64,000 bases of DNA from Oscheius tipulae (taxonomy: Eukaryota; Nematoda; Chromadorea; Rhabditida; Rhabditidae). The stretch is from NCBI GenBank assembly GCA_037178975.1, contig JASJZH010000006.1, positions 6,014,001 to 6,078,000 of the forward strand. Reading direction: 5' to 3'. Of this stretch, positions 11,169 to 21,600 are shown one piece after another. A model generated the notes under the pieces. That model ran no database searches. It was given only the letters and a program-made list of their open reading frames with translations, and was not told where the DNA came from. The position numbers and the translations under genes were made by a program. Each line of letters opens with the position of its first letter. Positions within the stretch are counted from its first letter, which is position 1.

Positions 11169-12026
11169 ATGCCAGCTAACTCCAGTTTCTTGCTTCAAAT
11201 TTCAATCAGGTAAGTCTATTGTATTCAAAGAGCATGGGAGGGTCCTACGTCTAATCAACACGTTTACGTTAATAGGGTTCTTTTCCACTCGACGCCACAA
11301 ATTCATTTGGGTGAGATTGCCGCGGAGCACGAAATCTTTCAACTGGGAAAAGCAACAGCTGTTTACGTGGTATTTTGAGCTGACTCTCTTAATGGCCTCT
11401 CAAACGTGTGAAGATTAGGCAATAAAGTTTAATTTAAGCTTTTTGGCTTTAAACTTTGACATAGCGTCACTTTGAGTATGGGCGATGATGCACGAGTAAT
11501 GACTGAAGCCTTATATTCAGGCAAGGAGACAGCGGCGATCCTATCGCATTCAAAGTTGATGGGGAGCGCTTTGATGGAGGATCTCGGACCCTGAAGTTCG
11601 CCACAGATACACGCTATTGCATCTGTTTGACAGCAAAACCGGCCATCCAGTTCCAGTGAGCTTACGTTGCGGTCGTATATAACACTTCTCTGCAGCTCGT
11701 TGCATGTTGGCGGCGCTGATTTACAACTTGCGACAAATGATCCAAAAAGTGGACAATATTCTGCCGACTGGGTGACTTCGGGCATTGATGTCTGTAAAAA
11801 GGGTGTACGAACTAATATCAACTTTATCCTTCAGGTTTTGTTCATTTGTTATTTTGGTTCAGTTCCTTTATAGGGCCCAGATGGACAATTGAAGAAGCAA
11901 TTGCAGTGCAAGTTCTACCAGAAAGACCACTCGCATGCAGATTGGGGCCACAAATTGAACTCTTTAGAATGGAATTGCGGAATCGAAGCAGGAAACATAT
12001 CCGTAGCCAACGAAACCTTTAAATGA
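11169..12026 (+). CDS. Uncharacterised protein with conserved-looking Cys pairs
   Basis: Four-exon model: 11169-11209, 11521-11655, 11696-11804 and 11874-12026. The last three exons are well supported: each intron has GT and AG, and the joined frame reads smoothly (DSGDPIAFKVDGERFDGG, TRYCICLTAKPAIQFQ, SADWVTSGIDVCKKG, KKQLQCKFYQKDH, EWNCGIEAGN). The protein is about 145 residues with five cysteines. The first exon is weak: it lies 311 nt upstream and its ATG does not give a signal peptide, so the true 5' end may be elsewhere. The overlapping 130-residue frame on the opposite strand is a shadow. Family not recognised; the composition (short beta-rich, paired Cys) would suit a small extracellular domain, but that is inference. 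Confidence 0.55.
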
Positions 12027-12307
12027 GCGTTCTTTTGTTCTATCTATGGTATCACTATGTCAACGACTTTCACAACTAAGCACTCCTAAACATGTACTGC
12101 CTGTTATTTCGCAATAGAGGCCTTTTCTCATTCACACACAAAGAGCTCTACGTCAATGAAATTTTTATTTGTTTGTTTCAAAGCCCATTGACACGAAAAT
12201 TGGTGCCTCGGGTGTGCGTAATTGAAGCTTGGCAGGAAGAAGACGACAAGCAGTACTAATAATTTAGACTCGTAATAGGAGAAGATGCACGTTTCGGAAA
12301 TGGGAGT

Positions 12308-13018
12308 CTATTTGCGGCAGCAGAAGGAGATCCATTCGCCTTGATGACACTCGGTCCCGTTGGGGCAGAAACTGAAAGTTTTCACTTAAAAAGGACGCAA
12401 GTTCTTCTTACTTGTCAGAACAAGCACGGCCTCTCACAACATCCTCGCCGAACCAGACTTTCTCTTTGACAATAGTTCCGCTGGGACAACTCGGATTGTA
12501 CTCCTTCTCGAATGCTTTCTCGATGTCCGTGGAACAGCACATGCTCGACATGCCTCCATTTTTACAGAAGGATCCAGCTGGGCACTTAGGAGCTGTAGGA
12601 TCAAACTGACTGCAGGATCCAGTAGAGGGAGCATTTCCACCGCAGGTGAAGAAATCCACTGAAAAAGTTGTGTTGACTTGCAGAACAAGAAAATTACTGG
12701 GAATGCATCGGTATCTGCATGATTCTTCCGATTCGAAAGAGTTTTCACTATCGTTTCCACCTTCTGATCTATATTTGAAGCAGCGATTGATTTTGTTGTC
12801 GAAGAAGAACTGAAATTAGACTCAGATAAAACCAAAAAGTATAGGCTCACTTTGTAGGATTGTGTGGCATTGTCTCCATTAGACGGTTTTCCGATTTTCA
12901 AGGGAATTTGGCAGGGATCATCAAAAACCGTTGTTGTCTCAACTGTCGCTATTGTTTTCACATTGGTTTCTGAGTGAACCAGAGCGAAAATGGAAAGAGG
13001 AAGAAGAAGGGAGTACAT
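12308..13018 (-). CDS. Secreted Kunitz-lustrin protein (BPTI-like)
   Basis: Four exons on the minus strand from ATG 13018-13016 to TAG 12308-12310. Signal peptide MYSLLLPLSIFALVHS, then a Thr/Val linker. The Kunitz/BPTI-type domain has CQIPLKIGKP, KFFFDNKINRCFKY, EGGNDSENSFES and CRYRCI. Two lustrin-type Cys-rich modules follow (CPAGSFCKNGG...MCC and CPNGTECHQ...FCCRK). Kunitz domains inhibit serine proteases, and Kunitz plus lustrin proteins are common in nematode extracellular matrix and cuticle. The Kunitz part has only four cysteines, missing the pair that flanks the reactive loop in BPTI, so inhibitor activity is doubtful. A TATA box lies 40 bases upstream. Splices are GTGAGC...TTTCAG, GTAATTTTC...TTTTCAG and GTAAGAAG...TTTCAG. 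Confidence 0.85.
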
Positions 13019-13052
13019 GGTCAAGTGGGCAGTGACGAACGCTGAAGGTTAT

Positions 13053-13058
13053 TTTATA
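13053..13058 (-). promoter_or_regulatory. TATA box of the Kunitz-lustrin gene
   Basis: CTATAAAATA on the minus strand, 40 bases before the ATG, leaving room for only a very short 5' untranslated region. Confidence 0.6.
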
Positions 13059-13555
13059 GGAAGTCATTGCGCCACTGTACAGTGGTTGTAAGAAAGTGAG
13101 AACAATGGAAAAGTGGAGAAATACGATTGAGGAGGAATGTTACTGTTAGGTGAACTTCCACCGTTTGTCAAGGAATAGAAAGTCAAGTCAAGCAAACATG
13201 TTGTTTGTCGCTGGTGACAGTGGCAGCTTCCGACGGCATTCAAATACTTTTCTGTAATCGCATGCAAAGCAGCCGACAAATTGTGTTTGTTTTTCAAAAC
13301 GTTGCCTGTTTTCCCAATCGCTTTGAACCGTACGATGGCAGAATACTATTAGTGAGAGAGGCTTAACCCTGAACGTAATGTTTGCTGTTGACGACTCTTA
13401 TGGAAAAAACTATAGTGTTCATGCACAGTGCATCAATCACCAAAAATTGATAGAGTTCAGTAATAAGCGGCCTAGTCTATTGATTTTCGTGTCCACAGGT
13501 CTTATTCCTATATAGACAAAACACTGAAAGGACATTGGATCGCGTCCAAGATTGC
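13059..13555. other. Divergent intergenic region
   Basis: Region between two TATA-driven divergent genes. No further gene was recognised; the minus frame 13064-13297 lacks an ATG start. Confidence 0.4.
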
Positions 13556-13561
13556 TATATA
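13556..13561 (+). promoter_or_regulatory. TATA-like box of the CPG4-like gene
   Basis: GCTATATAGGG, 45 bases before the ATG at 13601. Spacing matches the other TATA boxes in this cluster. Confidence 0.5.
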
Positions 13562-13600
13562 GGGTGCTCATCTGAGCTTTCAGTATCAGCCTCATCGACG

Positions 13601-14377
13601 ATGCTTCGTCTTCTGGCTGCAGCTGTTCTTCTCTCGACCGTCTCCGCCTTTCCTCCTGGTTACTTCTCGACCAGTATGGATACCATCCTGAAAGCCATCG
13701 GCACAATGCCGTGTATGCGGAAGTGTATCGATCCTCTGATTGGCAACTTCTCTGCTGTCTAGGAAATGAAGGACATCAAGAGCCACACCGAAAAAATCTG
13801 CAAGGCCTACGAAGAAGCTTCGAAGTGCCTCGTTGACGATCTGTACTATGACCTGCCGAAGAACTTTGCCAAGGCTGCCAAGGGGCTGGAACAGCGCTGT
13901 CTCAAGCAGGTGAAGCTCTTCGAAGGACAGGCTGCCTGTGTCAATCCTCATCTCGACCGAATTACTGAGAGTAAGCTAAAAGTCGGTGATGCTACTTTCT
14001 CTATTTTAGAGTGTGACAAGAAGTGCAATGGGCGCAAGTCTCTACTCAGCTTCGCCAACAAAACCGAGATCCAGGGACTGTCCAAGATCGGTGGAAACGC
14101 TATCATCGCTGTCGCACATGTCAGGGAAATGTGCACTTCTCTCGGATGTCTTCTTCCCTGCATGACCGAGGAGCTCAACGCTGTCTGCACTGATGCTGGA
14201 TGGTTGGCTCTGGACTCTCTGCTCCAGCCCCTGGAAGCTATCTCGTCTGGAATCGATGGCATGGGACAGCACCTGAAGAAGTTCATCCTCGACAGCATGG
14301 ATGACAAGTGCAAGTTCATCGTCGACTCCTCCCTTCAGACCCGCATCCGCAAGGGCGACTTAAAAACGTTCAAATAA
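13601..14377 (+). pseudogene. Secreted CPG4-like protein with in-frame TAG
   Basis: Signal peptide MLRLLAAAVLLSTVSA. Two Cys-rich halves follow: first PCMRKCIDP, KICKAYEEASKC, LEQRC, AACVNP; second KCDKKCNG, MCTSLGCLLPCMTEELNAVC. The CxxxC...C...C arrangement resembles the chondroitin proteoglycan 4 (CPG4-type) domain of nematodes; a DUF19-like helical Cys-rich protein is the alternative. Exon 1 is 13601-13970, intron 13971-14009 ends ATTTTAG, exon 2 is 14010-14377. A single TAG at 13760-13762 interrupts the frame (NFSAV*EMKDIKSH). No GT-AG intron removing it keeps the frame. The rest of the ORF (about 245 residues) is intact with normal codon use on both sides, so this is a very young pseudogene, a sequencing error, or a case of readthrough. 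Confidence 0.7.
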
Positions 14378-14765
14378 TTTTACTTAACAAATGGCAGTAT
14401 ACATGTATTTATGCCTCAGTTCTGTTCTCGTTTCTGTTCGTAGCTTGATAGAGTCCGTGTTGCCGATACTGATAGGATGATTATCTTAAGTTTCGATTTC
14501 GCGCTCTTTCTCAGAAAAAACGCAAAAAGTAGCATTAGGGATTGATGTATTTCCATGATTCAATAGACTTTTTGAAAGTCTTATTGATCGCTTGCTTCCG
14601 ATTGTTTTCAGCATCAGTTTGGGTGTCTTTTTACCTCGCTAGCAAATTTCACACTTTCCAGTAGGCAAAATGACACTTAAACTAGATTAAAAGAAAGAGG
14701 AGGTTCATCCCACGCGTTTTTGATCAAAGGTTCATTCAACGTGGCGAAAGATAAGACTGGGCGAT
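14378..14765. other. Intergenic
   Basis: 3' flank of the CPG4-like gene and upstream of the first lectin. AT-rich, nothing else recognised. Confidence 0.5.
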
Positions 14766-14771
14766 TATAAA
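14766..14771 (+). promoter_or_regulatory. TATA box of C-type lectin 1
   Basis: GATTATAAATTGAG, 37 bases before the ATG. The second lectin gene has the near-identical GATTATAAAATGAG at the same distance. Confidence 0.65.
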
Positions 14772-14802
14772 TTGAGTTTTTTCCAAATTCTCGATCATCA
14801 AC

Positions 14803-15414
14803 ATGAGAAGTCTTTTTACAATTGTTTTTGTGCTCGGAGCAGCATGGGCGCAGCAGTGCCCTCTAGGCGCAGAATACAACGGCAACTTTAACAAGTAAGA
14901 TTTTCTTATCTGAGTGTTAGCCAAATTTCAGATGCTATTTGTTTGTAAGCAGCAAAAACTCCTTTCAACTGGCGGAACAATATTGCTACAACATTGGCGG
15001 CCATTTGGCTTCCATTCAAAATGGTTATGAAAACACATACCTTGCTGGTTGGTACAAGTTCAGCTCACAATCACCATTTTTGAATAGAAATGTCCCAAAG
15101 ACTAGCTGGATGGAGCTTCAAAAACCTGTGGATTGGAGCCAACGACTTGAACACCTATCCAAACTTTGCTTGGACAGATGGAAGCAACTTTACTTATACT
15201 CATTGGCTGGCTGGTAATACTGAAATTGTCTTTGTAAAGCTCAAGCCTTCAGGAGGACCACAAATCGACACTGAACATCAATGCGTGTTCATGTTCCCAG
15301 GCTCTGGAAACTGGGAGTAAGCTCTATCAACTAACCCAAACTCGGAATGCTTTCAGAGTCAGCCTGTGCCACGACAAAAACATGTTCGTCTGTCAATTTG
15401 CGCCTCAACTGTAA
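14803..15414 (+). CDS. Secreted C-type lectin 1
   Basis: Five exons: 14803-14894, 14932-15047, 15088-15213, 15253-15316 and 15357-15414, with introns of 37-40 nt. Signal peptide MRSLFTIVFVLGAAWA, then a single C-type lectin domain. Hallmarks: CYLFVSSKNSFQLAEQYC, GGHLASIQNGYEN, LWIGANDLNTYPNFAWTDGS, THW, QCVFMFPGSGNWE, LCHDKNMFVCQF. The protein is about 150 residues, essentially one domain. The classical calcium and sugar motifs (EPN or QPD, and WND) are absent: the loop reads LAGGPQID and the WND position reads NWEVSLC. Sugar binding is therefore uncertain. Nematode proteins of this kind often act at the gut or body surface, including immunity; that role is inference. A tandem paralogue lies 0.9 kb downstream. 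Confidence 0.93.
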
Positions 15415-15446
15415 CCTTCTTCAGCCAAAGTGGTTTTTGAGTGTAC

Positions 15447-15452
15447 AATAAA
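15447..15452 (+). promoter_or_regulatory. Polyadenylation signal AATAAA
   Basis: AATAAA about 33 bases after the stop of lectin 1. Confidence 0.6.
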
Positions 15453-16241
15453 TGCGTTGAAATTACTTAACGTTGATGAAACGTTGAAACAAAAATGAAA
15501 ATCACAGAGCAACAGCGGCAGACTGATTAACGCAAATAAAGAATATAATTGCTTGTCAGTTCCACTTGTAATCAACAAGGGAGAATCAACACAGTAACTA
15601 GTCTTTATCTAAACGGATTGCCAGCTGTTACAGATGTTTTGAAGGTTCTCCTTTCCTCAACATAAGATTGAACTTCCGGCTCTGTGATTCAGAGCATAGC
15701 CTAGTCTGTTAAAAAAAGCATCTGTTACTGTTATAGTACATGAGAGCAAAAAAATTGAATGCTTTTGTTTTGGTCCTAATAAAAATTCAAAGCTTCAGTT
15801 GAATCAAAAGCATCGGTAAGCATAAAGGTGCTACTCTTTTGTTGGTCGCCAGCAGCGACATTCTAAAGGTTTTCAATATGCTTAAAAAATTGTTGCTGAC
15901 TTATGATTTGCATTCTGATTTGGGTGTAGCTTACTAAAATGCGCTTCCGGTGCTGATAACAAAATCATCATTACTTGGTCAACAAGAAGTTTGCACAATT
16001 ACTGTAAAAAGGTTAAAGTTTACGTTAGGACGAATGGGATCTCGGCAAGTAGTCGATCTGACTAGTAGATCACGCATCTAGAACAGATACCTGTAATTTC
16101 TGCATCAAAGTGCTAGTCATAAGATCGGGAATAGATACTGTGTCGAAATCAAAAGGTATCGGAGAGTTTACAAAAATACCAAAATATTCACTCTTCAACG
16201 GGCCTTTAATCTTTATGCATTCCAGCTGATAAGACAGTGAT
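15453..16241. other. Intergenic between the tandem lectins
   Basis: No gene, repeat or RNA recognised. Holds the upstream region of the second lectin. Confidence 0.5.
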
Positions 16242-16247
16242 TATAAA
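16242..16247 (+). promoter_or_regulatory. TATA box of C-type lectin 2
   Basis: GATTATAAAATGAG, 39 bases before the ATG, matching that of lectin 1. Confidence 0.65.
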
Positions 16248-16280
16248 ATGAGCGACGCCTTGTTTCCATTCAATTCTTAA

Positions 16281-16970
16281 ATGAAGTTTCTTCTTTTAAC
16301 TGTGTCCCTCCTGGGAGCGACAAGTGCTTTGCTGTGTCCTTCAGGAGCACAATACAATGCCAACTTCAACAAGTAAGAATTCTCCTACTACACTATTAAC
16401 TGATTCTAGGTGCTATCTTGTAGTGAATACTAAAAATTCGTACCAACTATCGGAAGAGTATTGTAACAACATAGGTGGCCATTTGGCTTCCATTCAAAAC
16501 GGATATGAGAACAGCTACCTAGCGGGTCAGTGTTCTTTTACAGTTTTCGATCTATGGTATAGAGGTGGCACAAAGAGAAATTGGGTTCAAATTCATCAAC
16601 GTCTGGATTGGAGCCAACGATCTCAACAATTTCCCGCATTTTGAATGGACTGATGGAACCAATTTTACTTATACTCACTGGCAACAGGGTACAGGTCGGT
16701 ATTTCTCAACTGCTTACTTGGCTTTTGAACGAAGTTGTAGTCTATAGTTCGCTTGAGCTAGATGCTGGTCGACAGAAGCTCTAATGCGTCCCAATTTCAG
16801 GAATGCCCCAGATTAGCACCTACTACCAATGTGTCTACATGCTACCTGGTTCTGGAGAATGGATGTCAGTTGTAGATCGTAGCTTAAATCCATCCAATTT
16901 CAGAACCAATGTTTGCCACGGTAAAGAATGGTCTATCTGTCAATTCCGCCCATCAAACTCTACTATGTGA
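16281..16970 (+). CDS. Secreted C-type lectin 2 (tandem paralogue)
   Basis: Same exon plan as lectin 1, with an intron in each corresponding place (after NFNK, YLAG, THWQQ, GEW). Signal peptide MKFLLLTVSLLGATSA. Lectin-domain hallmarks: CYLVVNTKNSYQLSEEYC, GGHLASIQNGYENSY, VWIGANDLNNFPHFEWTDG, THWQQGMPQ, QCVYMLPGSGEW, VCHGKEWSICQF, ending SNSTM. Again there is no EPN/QPD or WND motif. The third intron (after THWQQ) is larger, about 110 nt, and the open frame inside it is not coding. The shared exon plan, promoter and about 60% apparent similarity show a local duplication followed by divergence. Likely extracellular; ligand unknown. Confidence 0.93.
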
Positions 16971-17112
16971 TCTGTTTTGATGAATTTCGAGTTTATTCTG
17001 AGTAACGTTTTATGATGAGAAGTTGAAATTTGCGAAGTGTCAAGTAATCTCACCTAACGGCAGCCGCAAGTCAAATAACAACTGTTGACTGTGAGTCACA
17101 ACTTGTATCGTA

Positions 17113-17118
17113 TATAAA
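17113..17118 (+). promoter_or_regulatory. TATA box of the Gln/Asn-rich gene
   Basis: CGTATATAAACAGC, 41 bases before the ATG. Confidence 0.6.
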
Positions 17119-17153
17119 CAGCGCCCTCCGCCGAGCAGCGATCGGCAGCCGTC

Positions 17154-18604
17154 ATGAAGAACGCTCTCCTCCTCTGCCTTTTTGTCTTATCCAACCAACA
17201 ACAGTGTCAGTTTCAATATTCTCTAGCGATAGCATATTATTGTATATGAAAGGTTTGCAAAGATTTGAAACTGTTTGAGTAAACAAAAAGTTAAATTGGG
17301 ACTCAAACAGAATAGTTCGAGCAAATACTGTCAAAGATTTGAGTACCTCTGGCTGGTGAGTATCTCGAATATCTTTTTCAGTTGCAGACGGGCAGAACAG
17401 TAACGGACAGTTTGTTCAACAGCAAGCGTATTATTCATCTTCGAGTAGCCAATCCTCTTCTAACTACAACAATAATGGAGTGACACAGCAGGGTCAAGGA
17501 CAATACAATGGAAATGTGCAAAGAGATCAGTCTGGCAATCAACAATACGGCACTACTGTCCCTCCCTACCAATATGGACAACAACAGAATCAGTACGGAA
17601 GCACAACAATGCCTCCGTATGGTCAGAATAGCCAGTACAACACCACTCCTTCCCCTTACGGTAGTACCACTTCTTACGGCCAACAGAACCAATACGGGCA
17701 ACAGCAGAACCAATTCGATCAGCAGAGCCAGCAGAACCAGCAGCCAGGTCAATACGGTCAGCAGTCCCAGAACGGTCAGCAGAATCAGTATAGCCAGCAG
17801 AACCAGTATGGTCAAAACGGAAATCAACAGCTATACGATCCCAGTCTGCAACAAGGCGGTATCACTACTTACCAGAACAGCGGATCTAACAATGCCAACT
17901 CTGGATATTCTAATCAGGCAGTCGGATCTGGAAACACTTCGGTTTCGATCACTCAGTATTCGTTCAACAACGGGAACTGTCAGTACGAGGATGGATACAT
18001 CACCGAGAATGGACAGAAGAGACAAGCTACCCAGCAAGAAATGAGCCAGGTGGAGCAGTACAAGCAGCAAATGAATCAATATATGCAACAGTTCAATGGA
18101 TACGTGAGTTATAAAACAAAATTGAGAGCACTACAAAGCTTTAGATGGGGCAGTGGATGAACAATCTCTTTCAAGCTCTTCCTCTAAGCGGTGGCCAGCA
18201 GTTCCCTGACATTCCCACAATGCCTCAAATGCCTGTTGTGAGTTTTCAATTAGTCTGGAAGAATCTAATGTTACAGGCTCCTTGCCTGTGCTCTCCTCAG
18301 AACTGTGGCGGTCTCGGTCAACAGGGAACTTCACCCCAGTACGACTATAGTAATGGACAGTACCAAAATGGACAATACCAACAGAACAGTCAGATGAACC
18401 AAAACTCCCAGTATCCTCAGAATGGACAGTATCTAAATCAGAATCAGTACGGATCTCAACAAACTACACCCCAGTATGGAAATCAACAGTCACAACAATA
18501 TGGTCAGAACAATCAGGTAAAGAATTCTGTGAAAACCAAATAACTAAGTTTAGCAGTACCAACAGCAGCCACAGCAACAACAGCTGTACAACAATGGCAA
18601 ATAA
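17154..18604 (+). CDS. Secreted Gln/Asn/Tyr-rich prion-like protein
   Basis: Five exons: 17154-17205, 17392-18103, 18145-18237, 18277-18516 and 18554-18604. Signal peptide MKNALLLCLFVLS. The mature chain is dominated by Q, N, G, Y, S and T in repeats such as QYGQQ, NQYGQ, SQQNQ and TTPPYG, the composition of prion-like or self-assembling proteins. Between two such blocks lies a more ordered, Q-poor part (about 17920-18320) with SITQYSFNNGNCQYEDGYI, EEMSQVEQYKQQMNQY, a short Pro-rich stretch and APCLCSPQNCGG, holding the few cysteines. C. elegans pqn/abu proteins share Q/N-rich secreted composition, but direct homology cannot be claimed. Possible roles are an extracellular fibre, glue or cuticle-associated matrix. 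The first intron (186 nt) is long for this region. It faces the modular Ig gene tail-to-tail, 58 bp between stops. Confidence 0.88.
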
Positions 18605-18648
18605 GCACCATTCAAAAGAGATTTCTCATATAAATATACCATCAAAAC

Positions 18649-18654
18649 TTTATT
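18649..18654 (-). promoter_or_regulatory. Polyadenylation signal AATAAA of the modular Ig gene
   Basis: AATAAA on the minus strand, only nine bases after the stop codon. The transcript end would reach towards or into the 3' end of the convergent gene at 18604. Confidence 0.6.
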
Positions 18655-18662
18655 ATGATACT

Positions 18663-21600
18663 CTATAGCATTTCACTTTGACGTGGAGTCTCGATTGCGA
18701 AAGCGCTGTTTCGTACGGGCTCTTCTCCTCGTACTTGTTTCTCTTGGGTAACCTTGGTCACATGGAAGTAGTTGCCGGGAGCAGTTCCTACTGGTCTCAC
18801 GACAAGGTCGGCTGTCGATCGAGCCTCTCCAGCAATGTTTTCGGCGAGGCAGGTGAATTGACCACTGTCGGCAGTTTCGACTCGCACAATTAGGAGGGAA
18901 TGCACACCATGTCCTTCCTAAATTGTGGCTGTTTGCATTGTTAGGCCTGTTCTTACATCAAATAGTTTCACTTCTTCGCAGTTAGGAATTTCAATTCCGT
19001 CACGCATCCAGGTGACCTTTGGAGGAGGATCTCCTGTGACTCTGACAGTCCATTTCAGTTGCTGTCCTTCTACTACCTCCTCACTGATCAGTCGTTGCAC
19101 AAAGTCGGGAGCAACGGTTTTTGCTGAAACTTTGACTATGTTTTGTAGTTTGTTTAACTCACGCCGCACAACAAGTTGCGCGCTGCTCGTAGCAACTCCC
19201 GAACTGTTCTTAGCTGTGCACATGTACTTGCCAGAATGTTCAATGCCACAGCTCTGAAAAGACATTACAGTTTTTAAATAGAAAGTAACAAACCTGGAAA
19301 ATTAGCGCAACTCGGCCACCAATATTGCTGATCTCCATGCCGCGAATTTCACCGGCTTCGAGTTTTTGTCCATCCTTGGTCCATTCAACATGAGGAGCAG
19401 GCCAACCAGTAACTATTCCTTCAAATCTCGCCGATTCTCCCTCAGCAGAAACTGCAGAAACGAGAGTTTGAGTAAAATGTGGCGGATGTCCATTAGCTCT
19501 CTGCTCGTCAAGCTCATAGCGCTCAAGATGTTCTTCGTCACGAGTATGGGTCTCATGGAGCTTTTTGGCCGGGGGAGGAGTAAATTTCTCTCCAGCATCA
19601 TGCTTGATTGGCCTTCTTTGCTCGTACTCATACATGGCAAACTCTTGGCTCACCTGAAATATGTTATTATGAAGTAATATGACTGACTTACAGTTATGTG
19701 TTCTGGTCGAATCTTGACAGGGATGTAACTGGCCTGCTTTCCAAGCGATCTCGGACGGACGTGAATCACTGTCAGCGATTCGGTATAGCCTCGTTTGTTC
19801 TAAACACGATTTCATAACAACACAGATGCTCGTTACCTCAGCAGTGATCTTGTAGTAGCCAGACTGTTCCAACGTGGCTTCCTTGATGGTCAACATGTAT
19901 GTGTCGTGAATAGTTGTGAGCTGAACTTACGATACTATTTGTTAAGCACTTGAAATTTTACCTTGCACTTGTCACTATCCGTTCGAAGAGGCATGTCGTT
20001 AAAGGACACCCTCACTCTTGGTCTTGGATTACCAACAAGAACGCATTCAATTGTGATTTCACCTCCTTCTTCAACTGTGTACTCATTATGGAAGGTTCGA
20101 ATAAACTCTGGCTCAGTCGATGTCGCTGAAAGGCCTAAACGGATAATCGAGTTCGAAGAAGAATACCATACCTAGATCAGTTCGAGTAGGTGGAGGTGTT
20201 GGAGAGCCAGTGTATGCTCCATCGGTCCAGAATCCTTCAGCATCTGATGCCTGAAGTATACTTTCGGTTTTCAGTAACAAAACAACTCACGATGAGGTAG
20301 CTGTCACGCTGGCCTTTTGAGGTTTCAGATTGAGGATAGTTCTCATCCACTTGTCGTCTCAGGACCTCCTAAAATCAGGTTACGCTAAACACGTTCATGA
20401 ACTATACTTGTCTCAAGTCATGTTCGTCCTTGAACTGACGATACTGTGTAGTCGCGGGTTTTCCCATTTCCTCGTGAATTTCTTTCACCCATCCGTCTCC
20501 AGATGTTTTCGTGGTTGTTGTCGTTACTGGCTCACGACGCATCGGTATTTTCGAAACGTTCTGTGTTGACATTTCAGTTTCTGCTTGTTGCCTGACTGAA
20601 GTACTTTCAGCACCAACAGGTTTAATCTGTATATTGTGCTAAAAATAAGTTTTGCTGCCGTGAAAAGTAACCAATACCTGACGAGCTGCTTCTTCATCAG
20701 TGTACTGACGGAGTGTGGTTTGGAGAGGCTTTCCAGTTTCTTCGCGAACCTCCTGCACCCATCCGTCTCCAGATGTGGTAGTCTTTGTAGTCGTCACTGG
20801 CTCTCGTCTTAGTGGAATCTTAGAGATTTCCTGAACAACTAAATAGAATAAATATGTTGTTTTTACGTGTTGAAGATGCTGAGCAGTTGTTTCAGCCTGT
20901 TTCTTGTCTGTTCTCTCGGCAGCCACAGGTCGAATGAGGATATTATGCTGAACACAAGATTGACATATTTCTCAAACTACGAACCTGTTTAGCCAATTCT
21001 TCATCAGTATACTGTCGGTCAGTTATCTGCATAGGTTGACCAGCTTCCTCGTGAATCTCTCTCACCCATCCTTCTCCAGTTGTGGTGGTTGTTGTGACAG
21101 GCTCGCGTCTAATAGGAATCTTTGAAATGATCTAAATCTTGAAAGTGCTCTGATGTTTCCGTCCTATAACCTGTTGTGTTTCACCCTTTTGGATGTGGTG
21201 GTCTTCAGTGGAAGAGAGTGGCTGAACGGAGATCAACTTCTCATTCTTCTTGTTGAGACTCTCTTCTTGAGTGTAGTGTCGAGTTGTGGTTTGAACAGGC
21301 TTGCCGATTTCCTCGTGCACATCTTGAACCCATCCTTCGCCACTTTCAGTTAATTGTGTTGTTGTGATTGGAATATTCCTGGTCTTCGGAGCCTCCTTAT
21401 GCTCCAACTGCTTTTGCACAACATTCTCGACAACAGTCGTTGTACTATCTTGACGCTGGGAGATGTCTTGTCGTTGAGCTGCAGTTCTTCTTTCCGACTT
21501 CTCTTCAGTAATTGTCTTGGCAGTAGTAGTTGTGATCGGGCCATCGAATCCGGTATGCTGAATAAACAAATGCGGCCAGACCCATAAATCGTTACCGTTA

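Noticed and set aside
11429-11821. 130-codon open frame on the minus strand with several Cys
   Set aside because: It is antisense to a four-exon plus-strand gene whose splice sites and frame agree; it lacks signal peptide and ATG context.
17435-17827. 130-codon Leu-rich minus-strand frame
   Set aside because: Antisense of CAG/CAA-rich repeats of the Gln-rich gene, which yields Leu runs by composition.
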